Assembly (NCBI GenBank): GCA_963971225.1
Contig: OZ020270.1
Location: 69,818,932 to 69,882,931, forward strand
Direction: 5' to 3'
From: Melieria omissa
Lineage: Eukaryota > Arthropoda > Insecta > Diptera > Ulidiidae
DNA length: 64,000 nucleotides
Within the stretch, counting starts at the first letter, position 1, and each line of letters begins with the position of its first letter. This document shows positions 53,100-64,000 of the stretch, piece by piece. Position numbers and translations under genes: made by a program. The notes under the pieces are model-generated. The model was not told where the DNA came from and ran no database searches. It saw only the letters and a program-made list of their open reading frames with translations.

Positions 53100-54241
53100 A
53101 TATGTATCATCTTGTATATTTTCAAAAACTGAATTTCCAGGTCTCGGCAAGCATTGAAAAGTTTGCCAAGAGCTATCCTGGACCAAAACGTCGCTGCATA
53201 CGTTTTGCACTGCATTTGCGGACAAACTAGTGGATATTAATGCACGGTAGGCAGGAAGCATCGATAGGTAGCACAAAATGTCGACTAAAACTGCAATCTG
53301 GGTTCTATTTGTTCATGATTATAATTGCAAAATCCGTTCGAATTGAAATCCTACCTGCTTCTTCCCAAAAGTTATTCATATTTTTATATTTCGAATCGGG
53401 ACAATTTGTAACACAGGACAACAAAAAAGCACTTTTTTTCTGTTGCATAGAGTTTTTCTACTGTTTCTTACTAATTTGGGTGCGCTGATTTCGAATCTAC
53501 CCTCAGATTTTTTTAGCAGCTCTAGCTACTAAAAAAATCTAAATTAACGAGTTTGGTGTATAATGAAAGCCGACACATCAAGCAATATCACACAGCCAAA
53601 TTATTTGGCGGAATATACATTCGCATCGAAATAATAGCACAAATGTACCATAGACATTTTGATTGTAAAGGGAACAATATGGCAACCATTCACACACTAC
53701 AATATGGTAGCAAACTTATTGTACCTTAGTAATGGATTTTTTCGAGAAAAAAGCCGTTAAAAAAAAATTGTATAAAAAATAAATGTTATAAAAAATTTGT
53801 TTTTCGCTTAAAACTTTTTATTAGTACCTACATCTTACGTCCTGTACATCAAAAGAAAGGTATGAAAAATACCTTTCGTTTGATACCCATATCGTGTAAA
53901 TCAGTTTGAGATTAATTGAGTTTTTTTGATAAAAACTTTGAAGTTTGACGCCGAGCCACGTCTTTTATGGGCGTTTCCCAGGCAAAGTTTTTAGTTTGTT
54001 AGATGCAGGAGCCAACCCTCATTATAAAAGCATACTCATTTATTTTTTTCACGAGGGTTCGCTATACTGTTTTTATGCCTCAACGAAAGTGGGGTTTTTG
54101 GGACATTTTTGTCGAAAACACAGTTTGAATGTATATATTTTGGATTGGTGTTTTAAGCAAATTTGTTGGTCGTTAAAATATCTATAAACTTGCCGAAGAA
54201 AGTATGGCGATATTCGGAATGATTTAGGACCTAAGTATTAG

Positions 54242-56431
54242 CAAAGAATATGAAGTAATATAGAACGCGCATGTGGGCACAAAAGTGTTTTCGGTTGCTA
54301 TGATGCGAGCGGGAAGAGCGAAGCGTAGGCATTTGAAAATGTTAGGTTCATAACATTTTCTGTTAGATTTGCGAAGGACAACAGCAAAAAGCTATGTTAT
54401 TGTTCGCAACGGCTTCACTCGTGTAAATTGAAGTGGTGGTTGTTGCAGCGTAGTGTTCGCTCAATCATTTTTTGCATGCATGTTTCTTGATCTTGTTTGC
54501 CGAAGTGCAAGCAAAAAACAAACAACGAATGTAGGCATCGTCATCATCGTTTCAACGAAGATGACTCGGGATTCGCTAATGTTTTTGTTGTTGTCGTTTA
54601 TTGTGTGTATGCCTTTTTGGTTTCGCTGTAATGTCACTATCAATCGAAGCTTTGTGGTGTATGGCTGTTTGCTCAAATGCTGCGCTTTGATTGATTTTTA
54701 AAACCTGCAAATATTTAGACGTGGTTGAATCCAATTTGAAATTTTCACAAATATTTTTACGTGGCGAGTTCCAAGTAAAATTTTTTGTTTATATTTTGAC
54801 GTGGTTGATACCAATTTAAAACCTTTTGCAGCGGTTTTTTTTTTTGACGTGGTTGAATCCAATTTGAAATTTCTACAAATATTTTTACGTGGCGAGTTCC
54901 AAGTAAAATCTTTTGTTTATATTTTGACGTGGTTGATACCAATTTAGAACCTTTTGCAGCGGTTTTTTTTGACGTGGTTGAATCCACTTTGAAATTTTTC
55001 TTCCTAGATGGCATGAAACTATCCTTAAAATCGGTCCTTCTACTTGTAGATGAAATATTAAAAGATAATTCGGACAAGTTTTTTATTATGACAAAGGCCT
55101 TTAACCAGGACAAGTTGGAGAATACGTTTGCTGTGTTAAGGCAAAATGGAGGTAATAACTTTAATCCCTCTGTAGCCAAACTTAATAATATCTTAGCCAG
55201 GTTATTAGCCTTTAAAATAATAAAGTTTAGGTCCTCTACCAATTGTGAAGAGACGCAAGATTCAATGACTAATTTAATTTCTAGCGCTTCTTTTAATGAG
55301 GATGTTTTGCAGACTAATGGCGATGATAATGAGAATGAAATCCTGGAAAATCTTAGTCTAAGTAGTGAGATGCACGAGGCGTATTTTGTAGGTGACACCT
55401 TTTGTAATCCAAAAGATATTAACTTAGAGCTGGTTTCCATGAGGTATTTTGTTGGATACGTAGCGTACAAAATCATTCCTAAATTAAATTGTGAAAAATT
55501 CGGTGACGAATTGAGAAAAAGGGATGAAGTTTTGACTGCTCCAAGTGAAATTTTTATTTTTCACAAAAATTATCAGTCAATTTCTGATTTGGTAATCCTT
55601 TTGCTCCTTCCAATTCCCTAATGAATGTATGCATAAAACATATTTTAATTTTTCATAAAATCTTCGAAGCAGAACCTGAAAAAATTGGTATTAAAGCTCA
55701 CGTTTTACAATCTTGTAAAAATGCTACACCTGAATGGTTCCATGGTGAGTGCTGTAACCATAGAGTCCAAATTTTAGATTTTCTTATTTTAGTTCTTCTA
55801 CGAAAACACTGCATGTGGGCTGTGCAAAAAGGAAGTTCGAAAGAACGAAAATTGAAAATAATTGTTGGCAAATAAAAAAATTCTTATTAAAAATTATTAT
55901 TTATGAAAGATAAATTTAAACGAAAGTAAAACAATAAACATAAAACCTTACAATAATATTTTTAATAAATAACTATAAACGCTCTTGTGCAACATGTTTG
56001 CACCCATATTTTACTACACCAAGTTCATGAATTTGTTTTGCTAATTGTAATTTGCTTGTGATTATAAAAAAGAAAGCAGAAATAGCGACGCAACAATTAC
56101 CAACAACATCAATGCTATCCCGCCTGCACGGCACAGCGCAAAAAAACAGTATACCGCTTACTTTTTTTTGTTTGCCAATATAATAATGCTATTCCCCGCC
56201 ACAACAAAAGCAGCGTTCATTGTCATGTTTATCAAGTGGCGCAACAGCAGCGAGAATACGAATGAGTACAGAAGCGACTTCAATTCACATGTTACGCCGA
56301 AGTCACAGAGATTTCTGCTGTTAGTAACAGAGATTTCTGCTGTCAATAACAGAGGGTACTACCAGCAGTACCCACCATACAACGCGTTTGCTTGTATGAG
56401 ATGCGCGTTCTATATTACTTCATATTCTTTG
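54242..56431 (+). mobile_element. P-like transposon, second copy
   Basis: Same 31-bp TIRs, TSD and internal repeats as 13482-15671, offset 40,760. The transposase remnant (54929-55875) has the same one-base deletion. One difference is GGTCCTCTACC instead of GCTCCTCTACC near 55229. Confidence 0.85.
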
Positions 56432-59400
56432 GTATTAGCATTTAAACGTTCGAAGACTTAAGCGACGAACTCGACTAAAATGAGCAAACTTCAAAGTCAG
56501 ATTTCTCATAAACCATGATGAAATAAACAAGGTGAAGCGAGTAGCTGACAGTTTTGTCAACCCATACCCTTATTTTGAAACACACAAATTGACAACCAAT
56601 TTTGCTTTGACATTGAGAGAATATTTTTAACCCCACACAAAACGTAAAATCGAAAATATTGTGTTTAAAAATTTTGATCGCGGAAAAAATGCCAAGTACG
56701 TGCTGTTTGTGCGAGACAGCACACTATACTATGTCTGAGATTTAACTTTCTTTCTGTTGTTATTGAATTTTTGATAGAATTGTTTTTCTTTTAAAATTTT
56801 GTTTAAATGCTTAATCTTAAAATGTATTCTACATTTCTAAAATACGCGTTTAACTTCTTCTTCTAAAGTAAGAGAGTCAAGAGTTTTAATTTTCTTTCTG
56901 TAAATGAATTTGTTTGTTTCACACATGTTTTTTTACATGTTTTACATAAATGTTAATCGTTTTTTAGTAAAGCACGTTACGTTGTGCTACGACATACCTA
57001 TTTATTTTTGGTTTCATATTTCTTTATTATTCAATACCAATAATTATGCAGCGTGGATGTAGAAAATGGTAGTTAAAGTTTATTAAGGGGAGGTTATTTC
57101 AAATTTGGCCAAAAAAAGGCCTAAGTTTGGAAATGATTTGTGGCATGATGAAAAAACATAGAAACATCCGGTTTTGACGGTTGAATGGGTATTTTATTAT
57201 ACAATAATATGATATATTTTTTGTAACAAAATTCAAATGAAATGAAAAAGGTTTTTGTTTAATGAAAGTAGATGAAATTTTCGATGGCTTATACCTAACT
57301 ATAATGATTTTTGACCAAAAATTGACTGAAATGTGAACGCTCGAAAAAACAAATTTTTTTTTGCCACTTTTTTTGTTATTAAACATTAATTATAAATAAC
57401 AATTAAATAGTAACTTATGCTCGTTTTAGGTATAAACCATACAGAAAATGATCACCTTTCAAACATGCTTTAGATTAAGGAAATTAGAACAATAAATCAA
57501 GAGATATCCTTGAAATTCAGATGGAAAACGTGGTTCCGAGAAAAACGCTTTGAAAGATAGCAGCTCCGGGAAAAAACTGGGGAAAACACTGTAGAAGAAA
57601 CAAACTCGTGTGCGGACAAGGCGATCGTATCGAAAAATCCTTTCGTACACATATTCTACGGACATACATTCATTTTATGTGAAACAAAAAAAAAAACGAT
57701 TTTTTGTAAACTTGTACAAAATGGTATGCGCGGCGGCGCAGTGGCAATGTGGTGGCGTGGCTCGTCGCTGGTTGTGCGTGGCAGCAATTGGCGGCGATTT
57801 GATTTTCTTGATGTGGTTGCTTGGCGGCAAGACGATGGCGATTTGACTTTCGTGCTGATGCGTGGCGGCAAGACGATGGCGATTTGACTTTCGCGCTGAT
57901 GCGTGGCGGCAAGACGTCCTCGTTGTTACGTGACGGCAATATGGCGGCGATGGACGTTCTCGATGAGTTCTCGTTATCGTGGTCATTGCGTGACGGCAAT
58001 TTGCACTTTCTCCCTGAATGTTCTCACTGAATGTTTAAAATCCGTGTTGTTCCGGCGGCGGCTTGTGTCTGACTGACTATCAGTGACTAAGTGACGCGAA
58101 ACTGAGCGGGGAAATAATTTTCAGACCATTTTTTGCTTTTTCCAATCGTCCGATAGTGTACGGGTTTTTTTTTACCCAAGCGTTCGCACAGCACCGGTTA
58201 CCAGTCAATTGCTTGCATCTTAAAGTGATAACTTTTCTTATTTTTTGTAAATATAGCGTTGCAAACCACTTTGTTTTACTGGTCTAAGAAATTTTGATTT
58301 TTACCTGTACCAACAAAAAGCAGAAATAAATTATTTCATACACTAAAGTCAGCAGATATTCGGTTGCGTTTTCCATCAGTTCATGTCTCGTTGAGTTTGC
58401 CGTTTCTAGTGTAGCAAGAAACAGTGATGGCAAGTTGAACTCTTTTCAAACGCAGAGGTGCAACTCAAGCAATTCAAACGTAAATGCTTTGAGGGCAGTC
58501 AGGAAAAACTGAAGTAAAATCATATTAAAACACGTTGCAACATACTTGTGACGTTTTTCAGTAACAACATGTTTTTGCAATCAATTTCCTATAAACGTAC
58601 TACAGCATGAAAGAAAAAAACCATTATTTTATTTGCAAATAAACTTCGAACGCACCAGCAGCCCTTGCCCTGACTTTTGTATGGTGAATTTGCTGTACGA
58701 ACCCTAATCAACTCTGGGGCCTGGTTTAACCGAATTAGCAACCGTGTTTGCCGCGTTCCCCTCTCACTTTCTCGTCATCTAGTCATTGCTGACTATGAAG
58801 AAGGACAAGCACAGAGGAACATACTGAGGCAACGGCGTTGCCAGCGGCACATTTTAGGTGTCCGCAGGAACGGCGCTGCCACCTACTAGCCGGAGCCACA
58901 CTCCAACCCCCGTGAAGCCAAAGGGGATTCACTAAACTGCAAGGCGGCTAGCCTTGAAGCAGGTCTGCACAGGATACCGTGGCTCGTCTTCACCTCGGCG
59001 ACGCGAACTTGGCCGTCTTTGGCGGAGAACACCTGCGTTACTCGGCCCGTCTTCCATAAACACCTGTGTTGGGTGGAGACTCGAAATAAGGGCTCCTTTG
59101 ACAGGAAAAAATAGCGCATTTCTTTTTATTTTACGCTTTTTGTCGTAATTACTTATATTCAAGATAAAAACTTGATGACGTTAATACGAGTAAAATCAGC
59201 CAAATTTTCACAAAAAGGGTCGTCAACAAAATTTGTTGGGGATTCAACCACGTCAGAATTCGTTTAAATTATTCAATTGAAACAAATTTTTTAGGGATTC
59301 ATCCACGTCAAAATGTTTTCAAAACAGTTAACGCAAGGCATACCAAAACACACAACTAGACAGCGCAACGATTAGATCACCCTACAAGAACAGTGACGGT

Positions 59401-60530
59401 CATATTACCGGTCATATGACCGACATGCCTGACCGAAGTTTCGGTCAGCTCTCCGAACAAAGTTTCTATCATTTTTGTACAGGCGACGTCAAAAAACTAA
59501 CTGAAACTCTCGTGTACGTGTGATTTTTTGTTTCACTCTAACACATACCTTTTGCATATTAAGAAAAGTGTCTGCTCTAACGCATGCGTGTTCCAACCTT
59601 CAAATATTTAGTTTTGTATAGCTATCTTACTGCCGCCGCAGCCGTAGCTCAGCTGGCTAGTGCGTTGGGCCGTGAGTCAAGACTCCGCGAGTTCACCTCA
59701 CTGTTGCAGCAAACACCGAAAACAAAAGGGAAATTTCAGTCAGTTGACCGGTCATGTGCCGAAATTTCTGACTGAAATGCTGATGCAAATATCGGTCACA
59801 ATGTGATGTATAAATCGGTCATTCATGACCAATACTCAATATTGAAAAAATGCAGGTTTTTATTGAAATTTTTTGGAAAACCCGTTTGCTTTTACTTCTG
59901 CCTGACTTTATTTTAAATTAATTTAAATAAAATAATATAAAAAAAAATTTAGTTTAAAAAAAAATTCATTTGCGGTCCTGCTTGGATGACCCCATATTGT
60001 CGCACTCGAAGGCGTTTGCTTAGCGCGGCATCATTGGCATCGGCTTCCTTGGTCTTGCGCTTCGGTACTTGTTATGGCCCAATATTGAAGTAACTGAAAG
60101 TGCAGAGTTATTTAAATATTCAAATAATATTATTTAAATTAAATTTTAATTCGAATTCTTACCTTCTTCCTGTTTTTCCTTTTTTTTTGGTGTTTGAAGC
60201 AATGGAGTATTGAACATGGATTCGCGCGTCGCATTTGACTCGCGGCCGCACGCATTAGCCAGCTGAGCTACATAGCTACGGCAGTCGCCGGCTCTTAATC
60301 ATTTGTATTAACTGCGATGCGAGTTCTTGTCAGCAGGTGCTTCTATTGTTGTCTCATTCTTACACATGCGAGTATAAGCAATTAATGTTTTGATGATTGT
60401 CAAATGTTTTGTTTTAGTTTAAATGAAAGGCAAATTGCAGCAATATTTGGTCTCATATGGGCCAATTTCATGCAAGTGTATTGGTAAGTTGAAAAAATTT
60501 TATGAATGTAGTTGAGTTTCGGTCAGGCAC

Positions 60531-63000
60531 CAGTGTTGATAAATGAGTTTTCCCATTTTGTACCAAGAGGCCAACAAAAATGTACTAAAGTAGACAAAAA
60601 AGTACCAAATCTTTTTATTAACAAATGCATTTTTATAATTCAATATTTATTTCCAGTATTAATCCAATTTTAAAGAATTTTAATCTTAAAATGCAACAAA
60701 TGAATTCATACAAGAAACATTTAAATACTTATTTGCACACTGAGTTTAAGAACTCATTCGTTTCTTTGAGATCATTTGGTATTTCAACTTCAAGTAAATC
60801 TTTCGATTTTTATACAAAACCATGGAATGATTTGTGAATCATTTACACAATATTTTAAAATGTTCAATGCCTCGAATGGCAGGTTGTGCATTTCTCAAAT
60901 GCATTTGAAATACTAACGCATCAGAATCGCTTAGGGTCACATTGACTGCTTTTGATTTGCTATTTTCGGGCAGTGCTAGTCGCCTATCGCTGCTTTCAAT
61001 TTTGCACCTACAGTGGCTCACAGCTTATTTGATACAGTATCGGTTTTAAAATTGCAATTTATGCAACTGAAAAACTGAACAAGATATTGAAAAAATTTAA
61101 ACGCCATTTGGAAGAATAAAATATATACTTCAACTTCACGAACTTAATTTTTTTCTCAAATTCGCCATTTAACATCAAATGACCCCAAATTAAAAATTCG
61201 ACTAAATTTGAGATCACAGCTTATTTGATACAGTTCTATTCAGTCGTAAAATTCTTACAAACTAGTGGTTTATTTGATATTTTTAACATTTAGTGTGGTA
61301 GCCTTTCGCCTTTTCAACAGTCTGGACTTTGATTGACATGGAATCGACAAGCTTTTGTGTAATTGTATGCCATTCCTTCTGTAATGCATTTTGCAAGTCA
61401 TTCTTGTTTGATATTTTCTGTTTGCGAATATTGTTGTCCAGCAAGGCCCACACATTTTCGATGGCGTTCAGGTCGGGTGATTGTGCTGGTGGTGCTACTA
61501 CGCGGGGGCAGTTCCAAATGAGCCAGGTTTTCCCAATATACGACGTATGCTTTGGGTCGTTGTCTTGGTAAAACCGAAAGTTTTCGCGTATACAAAGTTT
61601 CTCGGCACTTTGAAGCAAATTGGTTTTTAATATACTGAGGTACTTATTTTTGTCCATTATTCCCTCAATTAAATCCAACTGGCCCACGCCGGTTGCGGAC
61701 ATGCGGGCCCAAACCATCACACTACCGCCACCACGCTTAGCAGTAGCTTTCAGGTTTTCTTTGTTAAGTTCAGTATTTGGTTTCTGCCAAACGTTGGACC
61801 CAAAAACATTGAACTTGGACTCGTCCGCAAAAATGACGGTGTTCAAGAAGTCAGAAGTCTTGTCCATATGTTGTTTCGCAAAGGCAAGCCGGCTTTTTTA
61901 TTTTTCTTGCTTATAAAAGGTTTCTTGCGAGCTACTCGGCCATTGAAATCATGCTTGCGAAGCACACGGCGGATGGTTTCAGCACTGCATGACTTCCCCA
62001 ATTTACACTGAACTTCAATAGCTAGCTTTGGGTCCGATAGCTTCGGGTTGACCTTTACTTTACGGACAATATAACGCTCGTCAGATTCATTGAATATTAT
62101 GTTTGGTGCAGTTCTACCCTTATCTTCAACCGGTTTTCATGTACAAAGCGCTCAATGATATGCTGCACTGTAGATGGACTCATATTAACAAGTTGAGCAG
62201 TTTTCCGCACTGATTGCCCGTTCTTGTAATGGTGTAGGACCAGTTCACGCTGTCCAATTGTTGAGCGACGACCCATTTTTGTTAAACCGCTTATTAACAC
62301 TTGAGGTTGCGAAATTGGACTAAAAATTTCAGAAAACTAATTAGGAACATTATTGAAATGACAGAAAAATAAAAGTCGGCGTGAAGGTCGGGTTTTAAGT
62401 GCAAACAAGTGCCTGTATCAAATAAGCTGTGAGTGGAATTTTCCTTGCGATATTGCTATTCGCTCTTTGCGAAACGAGGACGAGTCTTTTTGCAAATTAA
62501 ATTTTTTGGTAAAAGTTCGTTGAAAAACCGTCTACAATCCTGTATTCAAATTTTTTTTATAAACTTCTTAAGTGTGAAGTTACTGCATTAAACAACTTAA
62601 AATAGGTACTGTATCAAATAAGGCGTGAGCCACTGTATGTACATGTAATAATTGCATACATTACTTTTATAAAAATTGTTTAATTCCAATGTGAGCGTCC
62701 AACTTCTTTTACTTAGTGAAATTCAAAATGTATGCAAATAAATTGGCACCACGCACAGATATGAATATGCACTAATGATGAAACGCATAGCCCCATGAGG
62801 TTGAAAAGGACAACTAGATATCTAATAGCTATCCTTATCTTTAAGTTTTAAGATAATCCGTAACTACTTGAAATCGAGTTTCTCGAGAATAATGTTGCCA
62901 TTTTACCAAAATGTACCAAATAAATCAATGTAGTACCAATGTACTTTTTAATTTCAAAATGTATCAAAAAAGTACAATTGTACCAACAATATCAACACTG
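60531..63000. mobile_element. hAT-type element with nested Tc1, second copy
   Basis: TSD TCAGGCAC and CAGTGTTGATA ends as at 19771-22240. Confidence 0.9.
61011..62635 (-). mobile_element. Tc1-like transposon, second copy
   Basis: Same IR/DR ends and TA borders. The transposase (61283-62300, minus) is broken in the same way as the copy at 20523-21540. Confidence 0.9.
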
Positions 63001-64000
63001 TCAGGCACGTCTTGTAGGGCAGTGATGGGCACTAACACAACCACGAATTTTGGCAATGTATGCGTGAAAAACACTGCACAAAATTAAGGCGTAAATTTTT
63101 TAGCTCTAATATTTTAACTTGAAGAATATTGCTAGCGTTAAAATCTCAAAGCCGGACGGACAGATAACGGACAGGTATAACAGGAACTGGATGAATAAAT
63201 GGTTGAACTGACAAACAGACGAGACATAAGTGGTTGAACAGACAAGCAGGCAAGCTCTTAAGTAGAAATCACATTAAGTTAGTTTGTTTGTTGAAATCGT
63301 TCATATTAATTTCTTGTTTGCAGCATTTTATTCGAAGTAAATATTCAAGATTCAACTTCCCTGATACTTTTAAAATTCCCCTTGCCATTTTTTGTAGTCT
63401 TTGAAAATTAAAAACAAAACGATTACCAGCAATCGTACTCCTGCAAAATAAGCATTGCGCTTTATTAGAACCGCAATACAGACGAGAGATTTGTCTGAAA
63501 TAAATCTAAGGAAACTAAAGGAGTTCCTAGATAACATTGGAGGACACGAACTCCTCCAGTAAGGTACAGGAACATGACAAAATAGTTCATTACTTGGACA
63601 CACGGGTCCTCGGGCAGGTGTTGATCTAATCTAATCTTATTAGAAGTGTTTAAAGAAAAAAATGTGTATCTCATATTCAACCTTAAACATTTTCTGATTT
63701 GCGTGAATACTCAGTGTACACAAAAACGTAAATATTCGCAGTATGCGAGCCGCAAACGAGCGTAAACCTACTTGCATGAAGTCTGACACGACACCAGTGA
63801 CTAAGTGACGCGAAACTGAGCGGGGAAATGATTTTCAGACCATTTTCTGCTTTTTCCAATCGTCCGATAGTGTACGGGTTTTTTTTACCCAAGCATTCGC
63901 ACAGCACCGGTTACCAGTCAATTGCTTGCATCTTAAAGTGATAACTTTTCTTATTTTTTTGTAAATATAGCGTTGCAAACCACTTTGTTTTACTGGTCTA

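Larger units (their letters stand above)
58081..63770 (+). repeat. Tandem unit copy A, second occurrence
   Basis: Counterpart of 17321-23010. Includes the BEL/Pao C-terminus (58886-59119, minus), the element with tRNA-like modules (59380-63019) and both nested transposons. The next tandem unit starts at 63795 and continues beyond the window. Confidence 0.9.
50658..64000 (+). repeat. Second copy of the 9.94-23.24 kb segment
   Basis: Direct near-identical repeat. Offset 40,723 bp from 9,935 to about 12,216 and 40,760 bp after a 37-bp indel in the solo LTR; it runs off the window end. Only scattered substitutions are seen, for example GGCTGGCATG at 10529 versus GGCAGGCATG at 51252. All elements within it recur and are listed below. 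Confidence 0.95.

Noticed and set aside
1..64000. CRISPR arrays, bacterial operons, rRNA genes
   Set aside because: None seen. Intron-bearing transposase genes and eukaryotic mobile elements throughout mark this as animal nuclear DNA.

Overview
The window is eukaryotic, repeat-dominated DNA, most likely from a higher fly. Transposon families typical of insects, 60-70 bp introns and gene fragments resembling Drosophila eIF3i, Ack-like kinase and ABHD12 point to Diptera; a tephritid is my guess and not shown by the sequence. I find no intact host gene. Nearly every recognisable reading frame belongs to a transposon, and most are broken.

Layout. 0-0.45 kb: two palindromic mini-elements. 0.8-2.2 kb: truncated P-element-like copy. 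2.9-3.45 kb: two adjoining tRNA-derived SINE-like units. 3.6-9.56 kb: P-like relics, partly in inverted orientation, around an RTE non-LTR element that carries a hAT-type insertion. 9.53-10.43 kb: junction of Ty3/Gypsy gag, the 5' end of a LINE, and a Gypsy LTR. 11.1-11.95 kb: minus-strand fragments of three unrelated host genes (Ack-like kinase, eIF3i, ABHD12-like) lying side by side. 11.96-12.34 kb: solo LTR. 13.48-15.67 kb: P-like element with 31-bp terminal inverted repeats (TIRs). 17.3-26.2 kb: a 3.2-kb unit present twice in tandem. It holds a BEL/Pao 3' end and an element with two convergent tRNA-like modules; only the first copy carries a hAT element, and a Tc1-like transposon sits inside that. 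26.26-27.74 kb: inverted third copy of the tRNA-like element. 27.93-34.35 kb: hAT element with a BED/hATC transposase gene. Inside it is an 8-bp-TSD element, and inside that a P-like element. 34.4-36.3 kb: two more TIR elements. 37.07-40.06 kb: a multi-exon, nearly complete THAP/P-type transposase gene on the minus strand. 40.9-45.5 kb: Ty3/Gypsy element, interrupted by a CR1-like LINE (45.5-50.9 kb, minus) which is itself interrupted by a solo LTR containing a TTAA MITE.

From about 50.66 kb to the end, the window repeats 9.94-23.24 kb almost base for base in direct orientation. The offset is 40,723 bp, rising to 40,760 bp after a 37-bp indel. Either this is a recent tandem-like segmental duplication with a unit of about 40.7 kb, or it is an assembly artefact. 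The nested insertions and their target-site duplications (TSDs) give a relative chronology. The items most worth following up are the three-gene fragment cluster, the THAP/P-like family with its truncated derivatives, the element with convergent pol III-like modules, and the large duplication.
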